Positions 7,936 to 15,242 of a DNA stretch of 19,894 bases are shown here, in pieces (within the stretch, counting starts at the first letter, position 1; each line of letters starts with the position of its first letter). The DNA is from Deltaproteobacteria bacterium (GTDB taxonomy: Bacteria; Desulfobacterota; Desulfobacteria; Desulfobacterales; ETH-SRB1): NCBI GenBank assembly GCA_019314185.1, contig JAFCZU010000016.1, positions 1 to 19,894 on the forward strand, written 5' to 3'. Made by a program: the position numbers and the translations under genes. A model generated the notes under the pieces. That model searched no databases, had not been told where the DNA came from, and was given only the letters and a program-made list of their open reading frames with translations.

Positions 7936-8081
7936 TAAGACGTAAAAGTTCTTCCGCCATAAGGCAAAAATATCGCAGGATAGCTCTTTACGACTCTTTT
8001 GAGTTTGTAAATTTCTGGTTTAACTAATGGTCTGGAAACAAATCATCGTTTTCTCATCCCAGCTTCAGACCATCTTTGACC

Positions 8082-8144
8082 GATCCTCAATCGCAAAATC
8101 CTCAACGTAGTATGACTACACTTGCGGTTTTGCTCAATCGGATC
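8082..8144. repeat. Imperfect 63-base hairpin with internal direct repeat
   Basis: The outer stem GATCC (8082-8086)/GGATC (8140-8144) is followed by an internal loop. Both sides of that loop carry CTCAATC in the same direction. Next come CAAAA/TTTTG (8094-8098 with 8128-8132) and an apical GTAGT-ATG-ACTAC hairpin (8107-8119). The design resembles an extragenic repeat element. Confidence 0.5.
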
Positions 8145-8224
8145 AATCAAATCTGACCTAAATCTGTGCGCGAATTCCAATGAGTTTTTTCTTTCCAGGC
8201 CATAAGTTGAAAGATGCATAACTG

Positions 8225-8274
8225 TTTGCGGAAACCTCAAGCATATCTATTGGTATGCTGAGAGTTTTCGCAAA
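8225..8274. repeat. 50-base near-perfect hairpin
   Basis: The outer arms 8225-8234 and 8265-8274 pair over ten positions with one G-T. After a poorly paired middle, 8240-8247 pairs with 8252-8259 around a TATT loop. No U-run follows either arm, so it is not a plain terminator. Confidence 0.55.
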
Positions 8275-8492
8275 TCCTTGATGCGCAAGAAAATTAGTGC
8301 AGATCGAGTCCAAAACTAATCCATTTAGGTTTAAAATTCTCAACATCCACCTATACTCGCTGAGACTTACCTTCTCAAGCCGCTTTAACCGTACGTTTTC
8401 AGCTAAATTGCCTGAGAGCCCCTCAGACAAGCTTTTTTGCTTTCCAAGGGTCACCGTATGGCCTTATCTTTCGGGCTTAATCAGGTTTCTGT

Positions 8493-8507
8493 GGTTAAAA
8501 TTTAACC
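8493..8507. repeat. 15-base palindrome downstream of the PrmA-like gene
   Basis: GGTTAAA-A-TTTAACC is a perfect palindrome 31 bases past the minus-strand stop. It may contribute to mRNA 3'-end formation but lacks a U-run. Confidence 0.4.
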
Positions 8508-8538
8508 GAAATTGTGGATTTGCTTAAAGACATCTGTT

Positions 8539-9366
8539 TTAAGCTGTTTTTTGAAAAATCATTACACCCCAATCTTTCTCTACCTCACTTCTTTCCAACT
8601 TAAAGAATTTCTGCGTATAGAGTTTTTTAATATCTGACATTTCGTCGGTTTTAAAGCCTGAAATTATAACCGCTGCTTTATGTTCTGTAATATGATCTAA
8701 GAGGAAATATAACTTTTTCAGTGTAGGATAGCGCAGGTTTGCGGTTATCAGGGAAAATTGCTGATCAATATCATCGAGGGACCAGTTGTGGATATTAATC
8801 CTATCGGACAAATTATTGATTAAGATAGTTTTTTTAGCTTCAGATCTTGCAACAGGATCAATATCAATTCCAATTGCCCTGTTTATCCCAAGCAGGATTG
8901 CCGCAATTGCAAGAACACCTGAACCTGTTCCTACATCAAGCGCAAAAGTGTTTTGCCTGCCATTTAAAAATCTATTCGCAGATAGTGCGTATTCGACACC
9001 TCTGATTGCCAGCCTTGTGGTTGGATGTTCGCCACTACCAAACGACACCCCCTGTAGTATCTCGATTACCAGGTCGCCGGTTTTACGCTGGTATGAAATT
9101 CCGGGCGGTTTAATGACAAACCGCGACGATATTCGCACCGGCCTGTTAAAGGATTTCACCAAGAAATTGTGTCCATATTTATAAGTATATACGAGTATCT
9201 GTTCTGCAATTAGAGACTTAACCGCCTGTTTTATCTGTTTTTTGCAATAAAGACAGTTGCTTGCTAACTCCTTTTCTATATCCAGCTGAGTCAGGTGTTT
9301 GCTTGATTCAAATACAGTTTCAGCCACTTTCTGTTTAATTAAATCTAAATCGCTCCTGTCATTCAA
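8539..9366 (-). CDS. PrmA-like SAM-dependent methyltransferase with extra N-terminal domain
   Basis: A 275-residue protein whose C-terminal two-thirds match the catalytic domain of ribosomal protein L11 methyltransferase (PrmA). Landmarks are VSFGSGEHPTTRLAI (107-121), the SAM-binding LDVGTGSGVLAIAA (143-156), IGIDIDPVA (165-173), ITANLRYPTL (207-216) and a late DWGVM (265-269). The first 75 residues are not the usual PrmA N-terminal domain. They read as a helix-rich, possibly winged-helix segment. The methyl acceptor is therefore uncertain: L11, another protein, or a small molecule. The start is TTG 9366 with a GGGAAG-type Shine-Dalgarno, overlapping the upstream 116-residue gene by eight bases. 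It is third in a coupled operon. Confidence 0.85.
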   Translation of the reverse strand: MNDRSDLDLIKQKVAETVFESSKHLTQLDIEKELASNCLYCKKQIKQAVKSLIAEQILVYTYKYGHNFLVKSFNRPVRISSRFVIKPPGISYQRKTGDLVIEILQGVSFGSGEHPTTRLAIRGVEYALSANRFLNGRQNTFALDVGTGSGVLAIAAILLGINRAIGIDIDPVARSEAKKTILINNLSDRINIHNWSLDDIDQQFSLITANLRYPTLKKLYFLLDHITEHKAAVIISGFKTDEMSDIKKLYTQKFFKLERSEVEKDWGVMIFQKTA

Positions 9367-9709
9367 GCTTTTCTTCCCTTTTCAACAGCTCCTTATACCA
9401 GCATGCAAACTCAAACATACCTCTACACTTTTCATCTTTATCGATTATTCCAAGACAAAGCTCAAAAGCACCACTGCCGTATTCGTTAGTATATGTTTCC
9501 GAATCACATGTTCGAATAAATTCACCAACCAGCGTCTGTGTTGTACGTTTTGAGACGTCTTTTCTGATATCTATTGGATCTTTTGGTTTGATAAAAGGAT
9601 CCCATGCTTCATACCCTTTTCGCAGGATGTGTTTTTGACGCCGCGGTGACATACTGTCAAAAATATATTTTTTTCTCTTTTCCTCTTCTTCTGGAGAAAT
9701 ATTTGTCAT
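9359..9709 (-). CDS. Conserved-looking hypothetical protein, 116 aa, four cysteines
   Basis: Unrecognised function. The protein is small, charged and soluble, with no signal peptide or membrane segment. A basic N-terminal third includes MSPRRQKHILRKGYEAWDPF (20-39) followed by a KDPIDIRKD stretch. The C-terminal half carries four cysteines (Cys68, Cys85, Cys95, Cys103) that could bind a metal or remain reduced thiols. A very strong GGAGGAGG Shine-Dalgarno precedes the ATG. Its start overlaps the stop of the YkgJ-like gene in an ATGA arrangement, and its end overlaps the PrmA-like gene by eight bases. It is thus translated as the middle member of a three-gene unit and probably acts with those proteins. 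It is certainly a gene; its role is unknown. Confidence 0.8.
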   Translation of the reverse strand: MTNISPEEEEKRKKYIFDSMSPRRQKHILRKGYEAWDPFIKPKDPIDIRKDVSKRTTQTLVGEFIRTCDSETYTNEYGSGAFELCLGIIDKDEKCRGMFEFACWYKELLKREEKLE

Positions 9710-10407
9710 TTCCTCCTCCTTTTGACCTTCTGCTCATCTTCAGGGCTGTCTTGCTTGAGGGGTTTCAATCCAAAATACTCTTCATTATAATTTGTGAGAA
9801 GCGCCATAGATAACGGCACAAGCATATCTGCCATTTTAACATGCCTGGATTTAATTTCTTTTACAAGCTCAGCAGATATTTTATAAAGATTGTTCTGAAG
9901 CATATCCAGATTTACCGTAGCATACTGCTCGCCCTTAATAAAACCGGACTTACCACATGTATAACCTGATCCACCAATAGTGGTTGGGATTCCATACAAC
10001 CTGCACGTTATTGGCCGGTATTCATATATATCACAAAGGTTCTGTTCGTTCAACAGCGGACATCTGACCCGTTTCTCTGCCATATCATTTAATATGTCAT
10101 CCTCTTTTTCCCCTGCCTTTAGATCTTTGTACGCTTTTTTCTTTATCCTGTGCACCTCGCGATCAGCCGTGTTTAATTTATCAATAAGTCTGTTTTTTTC
10201 TTTTCCTTCAAAGTTTTTATTGAATTGATAATTTATATACAATCCTTCAATCAAGCTAAGATCGAACAGTGCGAAACAACAATCAGAACACTCCTGTTCG
10301 CAGGTTACACATTCCGGATACTCTTTTTTTACACGTTTAAAAACATTATCCACCATTACCACGATCTTTTCATATTTCCTGAAAAAAGATGAAAAATCTA
10401 TATCCAT
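9706..10407 (-). CDS. YkgJ-like (UPF0153) cysteine-cluster protein
   Basis: A 233-residue protein of the YkgJ-type zinc/iron-chelating family. The signature has two parts. An N-terminal cluster has Cys33, Cys36, Cys40, Cys43 and Cys44 (ending CSDCC). A later block, RCPLLNEQNLCDIYEYRP (115-132), is followed by ITCRLYGIP and contributes Cys116, Cys125 and Cys135, with Cys151 beyond. These residues are expected to hold a metal or Fe-S centre; the biochemical role of the family is largely unknown. The C-terminus is very basic (KVKRRRK). I start at ATG 10407 because GGAG (complement of 10415-10418) sits seven bases upstream. An 11-codon longer frame would begin with TTG 10440 without a Shine-Dalgarno. 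It is the first gene of the coupled three-gene operon. Confidence 0.85.
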   Translation of the reverse strand: MDIDFSSFFRKYEKIVVMVDNVFKRVKKEYPECVTCEQECSDCCFALFDLSLIEGLYINYQFNKNFEGKEKNRLIDKLNTADREVHRIKKKAYKDLKAGEKEDDILNDMAEKRVRCPLLNEQNLCDIYEYRPITCRLYGIPTTIGGSGYTCGKSGFIKGEQYATVNLDMLQNNLYKISAELVKEIKSRHVKMADMLVPLSMALLTNYNEEYFGLKPLKQDSPEDEQKVKRRRK

Positions 10408-10477
10408 AATTATGCTCCTATGCAAAACATCCTGTTTCAATTTAGGTTTTTCAAAAAAAAACTATGTGTAACCATTC

Positions 10478-10507
10478 GGCCACCGATTTACGCTGATCAG
10501 CGCTGAT
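10478..10507 (+). repeat. Dispersed intergenic repeat with overlapping palindromes
   Basis: GGCC-N3-GATTTAC (10478-10491) matches 4407-4420. It runs into two overlapping perfect 12-base palindromes, CGCTGATCAGCG (10491-10502) and ATCAGCGCTGAT (10496-10507). Such phrases look like a dispersed extragenic repeat. It lies between the YkgJ-like gene and the GxxExxY remnant. Confidence 0.45.
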
Positions 10508-10521
10508 ATTTTTTTCTTTTA

Positions 10522-10750
10522 CCACATACAAATCTTTTAAGCTCCGGTTTTACCAAAAATTAACAACAAGCCAACTTCAACGCTTGCTACCCGTCCACCA
10601 TCATGAACGCAAACAAAGCGAGCAGACTTTCAAACAATTGACTATATAAAACCTTTTATAAATAGATTTCAGGAACCCACCACCAAGCTCATTATAAGCT
10701 TCGTAAAAACCTCTAAAGATACTACCTGTAATTTCTGTGTGTTCAAACAT
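10522..10750 (-). pseudogene. Decayed GxxExxY-family gene
   Basis: From ATG 10750 the frame reads MFEHTEITG then GFYEAYNELGGGFLKSIY, a clear match to the N-terminus of GxxExxY proteins (PD-(D/E)XK-like fold, unknown function, about 125 residues). The signature Glu of GFLExxY is Lys here. The match fades near 10655. About 75 bases later the characteristic C-terminus reappears as VEVGLLLIFG (from 10581). A one-base frame change then gives KPELKRFVCG, ending near 10522. The middle, with the putative catalytic residues, is missing and stops intervene, so this is a remnant with an internal deletion and frameshift. An open frame extends upstream to 11044 by chance, running into mnmE antisense-free sequence of the same strand. 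The family identification rests on remembered sequence patterns. Confidence 0.75.
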
Positions 10751-10918
10751 ATCTGCATTTATCTGTTCCCGCCCCGTAGACCAGGTGATCGTAATGAGGT
10801 GAAGCTGTGGCTGAACAATTACAACCATGTTTATCCTGTCGGATTCTTTGCAAAGAGCTATAGACAAATACGACTTTTTTTTGTTTCGTGTTCTTTGTAA
10901 TTGTTGTTTTAATAGTCT
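10751..10918. other. Spacer between GxxExxY remnant and parS
   Basis: No gene. A perfect 11-bp inverted repeat, AACAATTACAA (10814-10824) with TTGTAATTGTT (10895-10905), spans a 70-base interval that includes a T-rich run at 10875-10885. On the minus strand, downstream of mnmE, this could fold in the transcript tail, but it is not a standard terminator. Confidence 0.35.
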
Positions 10919-10934
10919 TGTTTCACGTGAAACA
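10919..10934. promoter_or_regulatory. parS: parS centromere-like site (ParB-binding palindrome)
   Basis: TGTTTCACGTGAAACA is a perfect 16-bp palindrome and matches the bacterial parS consensus TGTTNCACGTGAAACA exactly. parS is bound by ParB (Spo0J) and nucleates origin segregation and condensin loading. It lies directly against the mnmE stop codon, inside the origin-type gene cluster where parS sites are expected. parA and parB themselves are not in the window. Confidence 0.85.
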
Positions 10935-12341
10935 TTATTTTCCAATACAAAAACGGCTAAAAATCTTATCAAGTATTTCTTCCTTTGCCGCAACACCTGT
11001 AATTTCTCCAAGCGAGTCAATGCTCCCTTGAATATCGATAGCAATCAATTCAAAAGGAACATCTGCCTGGAACCCTTCAACAGCTGAAGAAACTGACTCA
11101 AGGCTTCTATCAAGAGCTATCTTGTGCCGCAAGTTTGGAATAATTTTATCAGCTATATCAACACCTTGCTCAGACAATACGATTTTTGCCACTAAATCTT
11201 TAAGAGTTTCAATCCCGTGCTTATAACGCGCAGATATTGTTACATGAGGCACACCAACCCAATCGCTCGGAATATCCATGGCAAACTTCTCACCTACAAG
11301 ATCTGATTTATTAATCACAAGAATTGTTTTCTTGTTGTTTATTTTTTCGAAGATTGCAATATCCTCGCTTGTCAGCGAACAGCTCGCATCAACCATAAAC
11401 AAGACCAGATCACAACCGGAAGTATGTTCATATGCCTTTTTTATGCCAATCACTTCAACAGGATCATCGGTTTTATGAAGACCTGCGGTATCAGTAATTA
11501 CAACCGGAATTCCACGAACATTTAGAGATTCTTCTATTAAGTCCCTTGTTGTGCCCGGCACACATGTAACAATAGCTCGATCTTTTTTAATCAAACTATT
11601 CATAAGACTCGACTTGCCTACATTAGGTCGTCCGACGATAACCAGATTTACTCCATCTCTTAAAACGTGAGCGTTATCATATTGTTCAATCAACTCTTTT
11701 AACCGAGCGACCACCTCGCTTTGCAACACCTCTATTGCTGAATCAACATCAACTGTTTTTCCAACATCATCAGAGAAATCTATAGCTGCATTTACTCTGG
11801 TCATGATATTTACAAGCACATCCCTTATGGCTTCAACCATAATTTTCATATCCCCCTTAATCTGGGATGTAGCTATTTCAAGCGCTTGGTCAGTCTTTGC
11901 ATTAATAATATCAACAACCGCCTCGGCCTGAGTCAAGTCTATACGACCATTTATATATGCCCTTTTTGTAAATTCCCCAGGCTCCGCGGGCCTCACGCCT
12001 TGCTTTAATACCAGCAACAGGATAGCACTTAACACAGCATAACCTGAATGTGCCTGTATCTCCACAACATCCTCACGTGTATATGAACCAGGAGCCTTCA
12101 TAACCGCTAAAACAACTTCGTCAAGAACCCGCCCGTTTTCCGGGTCAACAATGTGTCCATAATACAGCCGGTGTGTTTTAAAAGAAAAGTTGTTTACAAC
12201 ATCCAGTTTTTCTTGTTTAAAGCCTGGTTTTCTGAAGATGTGCGCTGCAATGGATAATGCGTTAGGGCCGGAAATTTTGATAATACCGACACCACCACAA
12301 CCAATCGGGGTAGCAATAGCGGCAATTGTTGAACTTTTCAT
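10935..12341 (-). CDS. mnmE: tRNA uridine-5-carboxymethylaminomethyl modification GTPase MnmE
   Basis: A 468-residue GTPase that with MnmG installs the (carboxymethyl)aminomethyl group on wobble uridine 34 of certain tRNAs. The N-terminal formyl-THF-binding domain opens TIAAIATPIGCGGVGIIKISG (5-25). A helical domain surrounds an inserted G domain with G1 GRPNVGKS (237-244), G2 PGTTRD (262-267), G3 DTAG (284-287) and G4 NKSD (344-347). The C-terminus is the canonical FCIGK with Cys465. Length is close to the E. coli protein (454). No Shine-Dalgarno is obvious before ATG 12341. About 250 bases holding a repeat element separate it from jag, so it may be only weakly linked to the upstream operon. 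The MnmG partner gene is not adjacent. Confidence 0.97.
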   Translation of the reverse strand: MKSSTIAAIATPIGCGGVGIIKISGPNALSIAAHIFRKPGFKQEKLDVVNNFSFKTHRLYYGHIVDPENGRVLDEVVLAVMKAPGSYTREDVVEIQAHSGYAVLSAILLLVLKQGVRPAEPGEFTKRAYINGRIDLTQAEAVVDIINAKTDQALEIATSQIKGDMKIMVEAIRDVLVNIMTRVNAAIDFSDDVGKTVDVDSAIEVLQSEVVARLKELIEQYDNAHVLRDGVNLVIVGRPNVGKSSLMNSLIKKDRAIVTCVPGTTRDLIEESLNVRGIPVVITDTAGLHKTDDPVEVIGIKKAYEHTSGCDLVLFMVDASCSLTSEDIAIFEKINNKKTILVINKSDLVGEKFAMDIPSDWVGVPHVTISARYKHGIETLKDLVAKIVLSEQGVDIADKIIPNLRHKIALDRSLESVSSAVEGFQADVPFELIAIDIQGSIDSLGEITGVAAKEEILDKIFSRFCIGK

Positions 12342-12380
12342 TTTTATTGAAATATATATTTTATTTAAACACTAAGATTT

Positions 12381-12562
12381 ATGAACTCGTAAAAAGTCGA
12401 TTTTGTTCACTTCATAACCATTTTAGACCCAATTAAAATGTTCATCAACGCAAGAACTCGGTCTAAGAGCCTCAAACAGCTTGCATTTCTTGACGGAACA
12501 TCTCAATTGCTTTTTTCCCAAAATACCCAAAGCAGTCCACAAAAGACTTTTTAGTAATTCAC
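12381..12562 (-). mobile_element. Miniature inverted-repeat element, copy 1 (between jag and mnmE)
   Basis: A 182-base non-coding element. Its ends (12381-12398 and 12545-12562) pair as imperfect terminal inverted repeats (about 14 of 18), and its inner arms (near 12430-12446 and 12494-12510) form a second inverted repeat. It aligns over most of its length with the reverse complement of 16131-16335, sharing blocks such as TTTTGTTCACTTCATAACCA and AACGCAAGAACTCGG. Relative to the other copy it lacks about 15 bases in the centre and has more mismatches in its arms, so it looks older. No transposase is encoded, so this is MITE-like. No clear target duplication is visible. Confidence 0.75.
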
Positions 12563-12594
12563 CCGGTGTTTGTTTGAATTATTTATTTACTCAA

Positions 12595-13365
12595 TTATGT
12601 TTTTCTGTTCCGCGCAGAGCTTTTCTTCGGGAATATCATCATCTTTTTTATAAAACCCTCGCCGATGCTCTTTACTGTTATGTTGGCATCCTTTTTTAAT
12701 GCTAAATAAACAATTCTCCTGTCATATGCATTCATTTGCCCTATATTCACGGGTTTTTCTGTGTTTTTCACCTTTTCTGAAAGTCGTTTAACCAGTTTTT
12801 TCAGACTGGCACGCCTTGCCTCCAAATAACCTTCAACATCTACCTGAACACGGATTCTTTGTTCGATATTGTTGTTTATTGCTTTTTCTGTAAGATGTTG
12901 CATTGCTTCAAGGGTTTGCCCGTGCTTACCAATAAGGAGAGCAGAGATTCCACCAGTAATATCAAAAAACACATTACCGGAATTCCTTTTAATCGATATT
13001 GAAGCATCTGTAGTTATAAAATCGATAATCTGCTGCAAAACATTTCTTCCAAGATCGACAGCCTCATCATAAGCTTTGTCCGCCTCTAAATCTGCTTGAA
13101 CTGTCTGAGCCTCTATTTGAGGCTCTTGTTGAGGCAGAGGCTGGGGGTTTGTCTCAGGTTTTGATGGAAAAACAACACCTGTCGCCTTCTCAGGTACAAT
13201 TACTCGAATTTTTGCTTTTTTTGACCCAACAAGACCAAAAATACCGGTAGAACCATATGAAATCACATCATGCTTAAGCTTCTCTTTCGATATGCTTAAC
13301 TCGTTACAAGCTTTTTGCAGCGCCTGTTCAACATTTTTTCCCTCAAATTCCAAACCAGGAGACAT
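12595..13365 (-). CDS. jag: Jag/SpoIIIJ-associated RNA-binding protein (KH-R3H)
   Basis: A 256-residue protein of the Jag/KhpB family. It has an N-terminal Jag_N domain (1-58, with GLEFEGKNVEQAL and YGSTGIFGLVGSKKAKI), then a Pro/Gln/Glu-rich linker (about 60-95). A KH-like domain carries GxxG as GKHG (146-149). A C-terminal R3H region spans about 185-245. Family members bind RNA and influence cell division and membrane-protein biogenesis. In the R3H motif the usual Arg-x3-His reads RRIVY (216-220), so the histidine is replaced by Tyr220. GGAGG at 13372-13376 lies six bases from the ATG. The gene begins 12 bases after the yidC stop, consistent with one transcript. Confidence 0.93.
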   Translation of the reverse strand: MSPGLEFEGKNVEQALQKACNELSISKEKLKHDVISYGSTGIFGLVGSKKAKIRVIVPEKATGVVFPSKPETNPQPLPQQEPQIEAQTVQADLEADKAYDEAVDLGRNVLQQIIDFITTDASISIKRNSGNVFFDITGGISALLIGKHGQTLEAMQHLTEKAINNNIEQRIRVQVDVEGYLEARRASLKKLVKRLSEKVKNTEKPVNIGQMNAYDRRIVYLALKKDANITVKSIGEGFIKKMMIFPKKSSARNRKT

Positions 13366-13377
13366 GCATAACCTCCG

Positions 13378-15027
13378 TTATTTCGCAAATTGTTTTGTTA
13401 TATAATACTGCTGCGCAATAGACAACATGTTGTTTATAAGCCAGTATAAAACCAGCCCTGAAGAAAAATTAATAAAAATTACCGTGAAAATAAGAGGCAT
13501 AAACATCATCATCTTTGCCTGTGCCGGATCACCCATAGGAGGCGTTAACTTCTGCTGTAAAAACATAGTGCCGCCCATTATAATCGTTAATACAGGAATA
13601 CCGTAGGGTTCATGCATAAATGGAATGGCAAAACCAAAACGAAAAAGGCGATCTGGAACCGACAGATCTGTAATCCAGCCAAAAAAGGGAGCGTGCCTCA
13701 ATTCTATTGCTTCGTATAACATACGATATAGAGCAAAAAACACAGGCATCTGGATAAGCATGGGAAGGCATCCACCCACAGGGTTCACCTTATAGGTTTT
13801 ATATAACGCCATAACCTCCACATTCATCGTTTTCTTATCGTTTTTATACTTTTCCCTGAGTTCCATCATCAGAGGCTGAATCTTTTTCATTTGAGCCATG
13901 GATTTATAGCTCTTATTCCCTAACGGCCAGAGGATTATCTTGGTAAATACAGTTAAAAGAATGATGGCTACACCGTAATTGGGAATAATATCATAAATGA
14001 TATTCATAAACCATAAACATGGCTTGGCAAGAAAATTAAATATACCGAAATCAATTGACTTACTAAGATCATAATCAAGACCTTTAAGTACTTTCGTGCT
14101 CTTGGGACCAAAAAACAGCTTGTATTCAAAAACATGCTGATCTGCCGGCTGGATTAAACTTGCCGGTCCCAGATATTGAGCCTCCAATACATTGTTTTTA
14201 TCCAGCAAAAGACGCATGCTCGCATCAACAGCGCTGACAGGTATAATGCTGGACATAAAATAACGATCCTGCACAGCTATCCATCGCAATTCCCCTGTAA
14301 ATATATTTTTATCTTTTAACTTCTTTAATTTTATCTGCTTGAGTTTTTTATCAATTAATGCGCTTGGCCCTTCAAAACCATACCTGCCTGGCTCTCCGGG
14401 TGGCGGTTTCATTAATGACAATACGGGCCTGTCCTGAATGATCCGATCAGATCCGTTTTTTATTACAACATTCAGCCCTATTAAATAGGTTTCCGGCAAA
14501 AATGTGAACCTTTTTTCAACAGTTATCCCCTGAGGCGACACCCAGGAAAATATAATCTCTTTCTCTGTATCGTTTATATTGATGGAATCGGAAACAGGTT
14601 TTGCTGAAAATACAGCTCTCTCCAGGCCAGGGATGCTATTTTTATCCAATCCAAGCCCCACGACTCTGGTCTCACTGATTTCCGAAGAAATCATTTCAAA
14701 TAATGGTGAATCAGGATTCGCGTTCTCTTTGTAGTTTTTTAGAATAAAACTTTTAAACACCGCTCCTTTTTCTGAAATTTGCACCGAATATAACGGGGTG
14801 TTTACAGTAATTATTCTAGCTGCTTTTTCCTGCTGCGTTAGACTTTTGTCTTGCGTAATTTCTTTAATAAAAGGTTTTTGTTCAATTATCGGCGTTGCCG
14901 GTTGTTCTATTATCTGTTGATTTTGCTGTATGTGCTGAACCTGTTCTTTATCAACTCCAAACATCTGCCATAAAACAAAGACAAGAAAGGATAAAGTTAT
15001 AGCTATTAAAAATCGAGGATTATCCAT
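13378..15027 (-). CDS. yidC: Membrane protein insertase YidC
   Basis: A 549-residue inner-membrane insertase/chaperone that works alone or with SecYEG (E. coli YidC 548). An N-terminal membrane anchor (about 5-23, FLIAITLSFLVFVLWQ) is followed by a Gln/Glu/Pro-rich linker and a large periplasmic beta-domain (about 70-335). The conserved five-helix insertase core starts near 345. Core landmarks include YGVAIILLTVFTKIILWPLG, the cytoplasmic coiled-coil KKIQPLMMELREKYKNDKK, and NPVGGCLPMLIQMPVFFALY. The C-terminus is SSGLVLYWLINNMLSIAQQY. An AGGAG Shine-Dalgarno precedes ATG 15027. This Gram-negative form with a periplasmic domain argues for a diderm host. It is followed closely by jag. Confidence 0.97.
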   Translation of the reverse strand: MDNPRFLIAITLSFLVFVLWQMFGVDKEQVQHIQQNQQIIEQPATPIIEQKPFIKEITQDKSLTQQEKAARIITVNTPLYSVQISEKGAVFKSFILKNYKENANPDSPLFEMISSEISETRVVGLGLDKNSIPGLERAVFSAKPVSDSININDTEKEIIFSWVSPQGITVEKRFTFLPETYLIGLNVVIKNGSDRIIQDRPVLSLMKPPPGEPGRYGFEGPSALIDKKLKQIKLKKLKDKNIFTGELRWIAVQDRYFMSSIIPVSAVDASMRLLLDKNNVLEAQYLGPASLIQPADQHVFEYKLFFGPKSTKVLKGLDYDLSKSIDFGIFNFLAKPCLWFMNIIYDIIPNYGVAIILLTVFTKIILWPLGNKSYKSMAQMKKIQPLMMELREKYKNDKKTMNVEVMALYKTYKVNPVGGCLPMLIQMPVFFALYRMLYEAIELRHAPFFGWITDLSVPDRLFRFGFAIPFMHEPYGIPVLTIIMGGTMFLQQKLTPPMGDPAQAKMMMFMPLIFTVIFINFSSGLVLYWLINNMLSIAQQYYITKQFAK

Positions 15028-15242
15028 AATCTACTCCTAAAACATATTTTTAACGAGAATTAATCAAACGGTCCTTGCGCTGTATGACAATCTGATCGGT
15101 GTCCCGTATTTCTCATTGAAACCAAAAAATCAGTTCACTATATATTGTGTGTTCAGATTTTTATAATCCAATTTTAAATATTTACGCAGGTAAAAACTTT
15201 GAAGGGCTATACAGAATAATGCTAACAACATCTTGATATTGC
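15028..15242. other. Spacer between yidD and yidC
   Basis: 215 A+T-rich bases without a gene. The gap is large for this operon and could hold an internal promoter for yidC-jag, but I see no convincing box pair and no terminator. Confidence 0.35.

Larger units (their letters stand above)
7936..8538. other. 600-base gene-poor region with several hairpins
   Basis: No gene I can defend. On the minus strand an open frame of 98 codons (8158-8454) has no recognisable domain and overlaps the largest hairpin, so I leave it out. The region holds an imperfect inverted repeat (8028-8037 with 8063-8072), a 63-base hairpin (8082-8144), a 50-base hairpin (8225-8274), and a perfect 15-base GGTTAAA-A-TTTAACC palindrome (8493-8507) just beyond the stop of the PrmA-like gene. 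It looks like an assembly of repeat or decayed mobile sequence. No clear terminator follows hisD. Confidence 0.5.

Noticed and set aside
8158..8454. 98-codon minus-strand open frame in the hisD-side gap
   Set aside because: No recognisable domain and no Shine-Dalgarno, and it runs through a 50-base hairpin. It is more likely a chance frame in repeat-like DNA.
10601..11044. 147-codon minus-strand open frame covering the GxxExxY N-terminus
   Set aside because: Its first third lies inside mnmE in another frame and the middle is unrelated. Only the part from 10750 is a family match, reported as a pseudogene.
12481..12699. 72-codon plus-strand open frame
   Set aside because: It covers a repeat element and the antisense of the jag 3' end, with no start signal.
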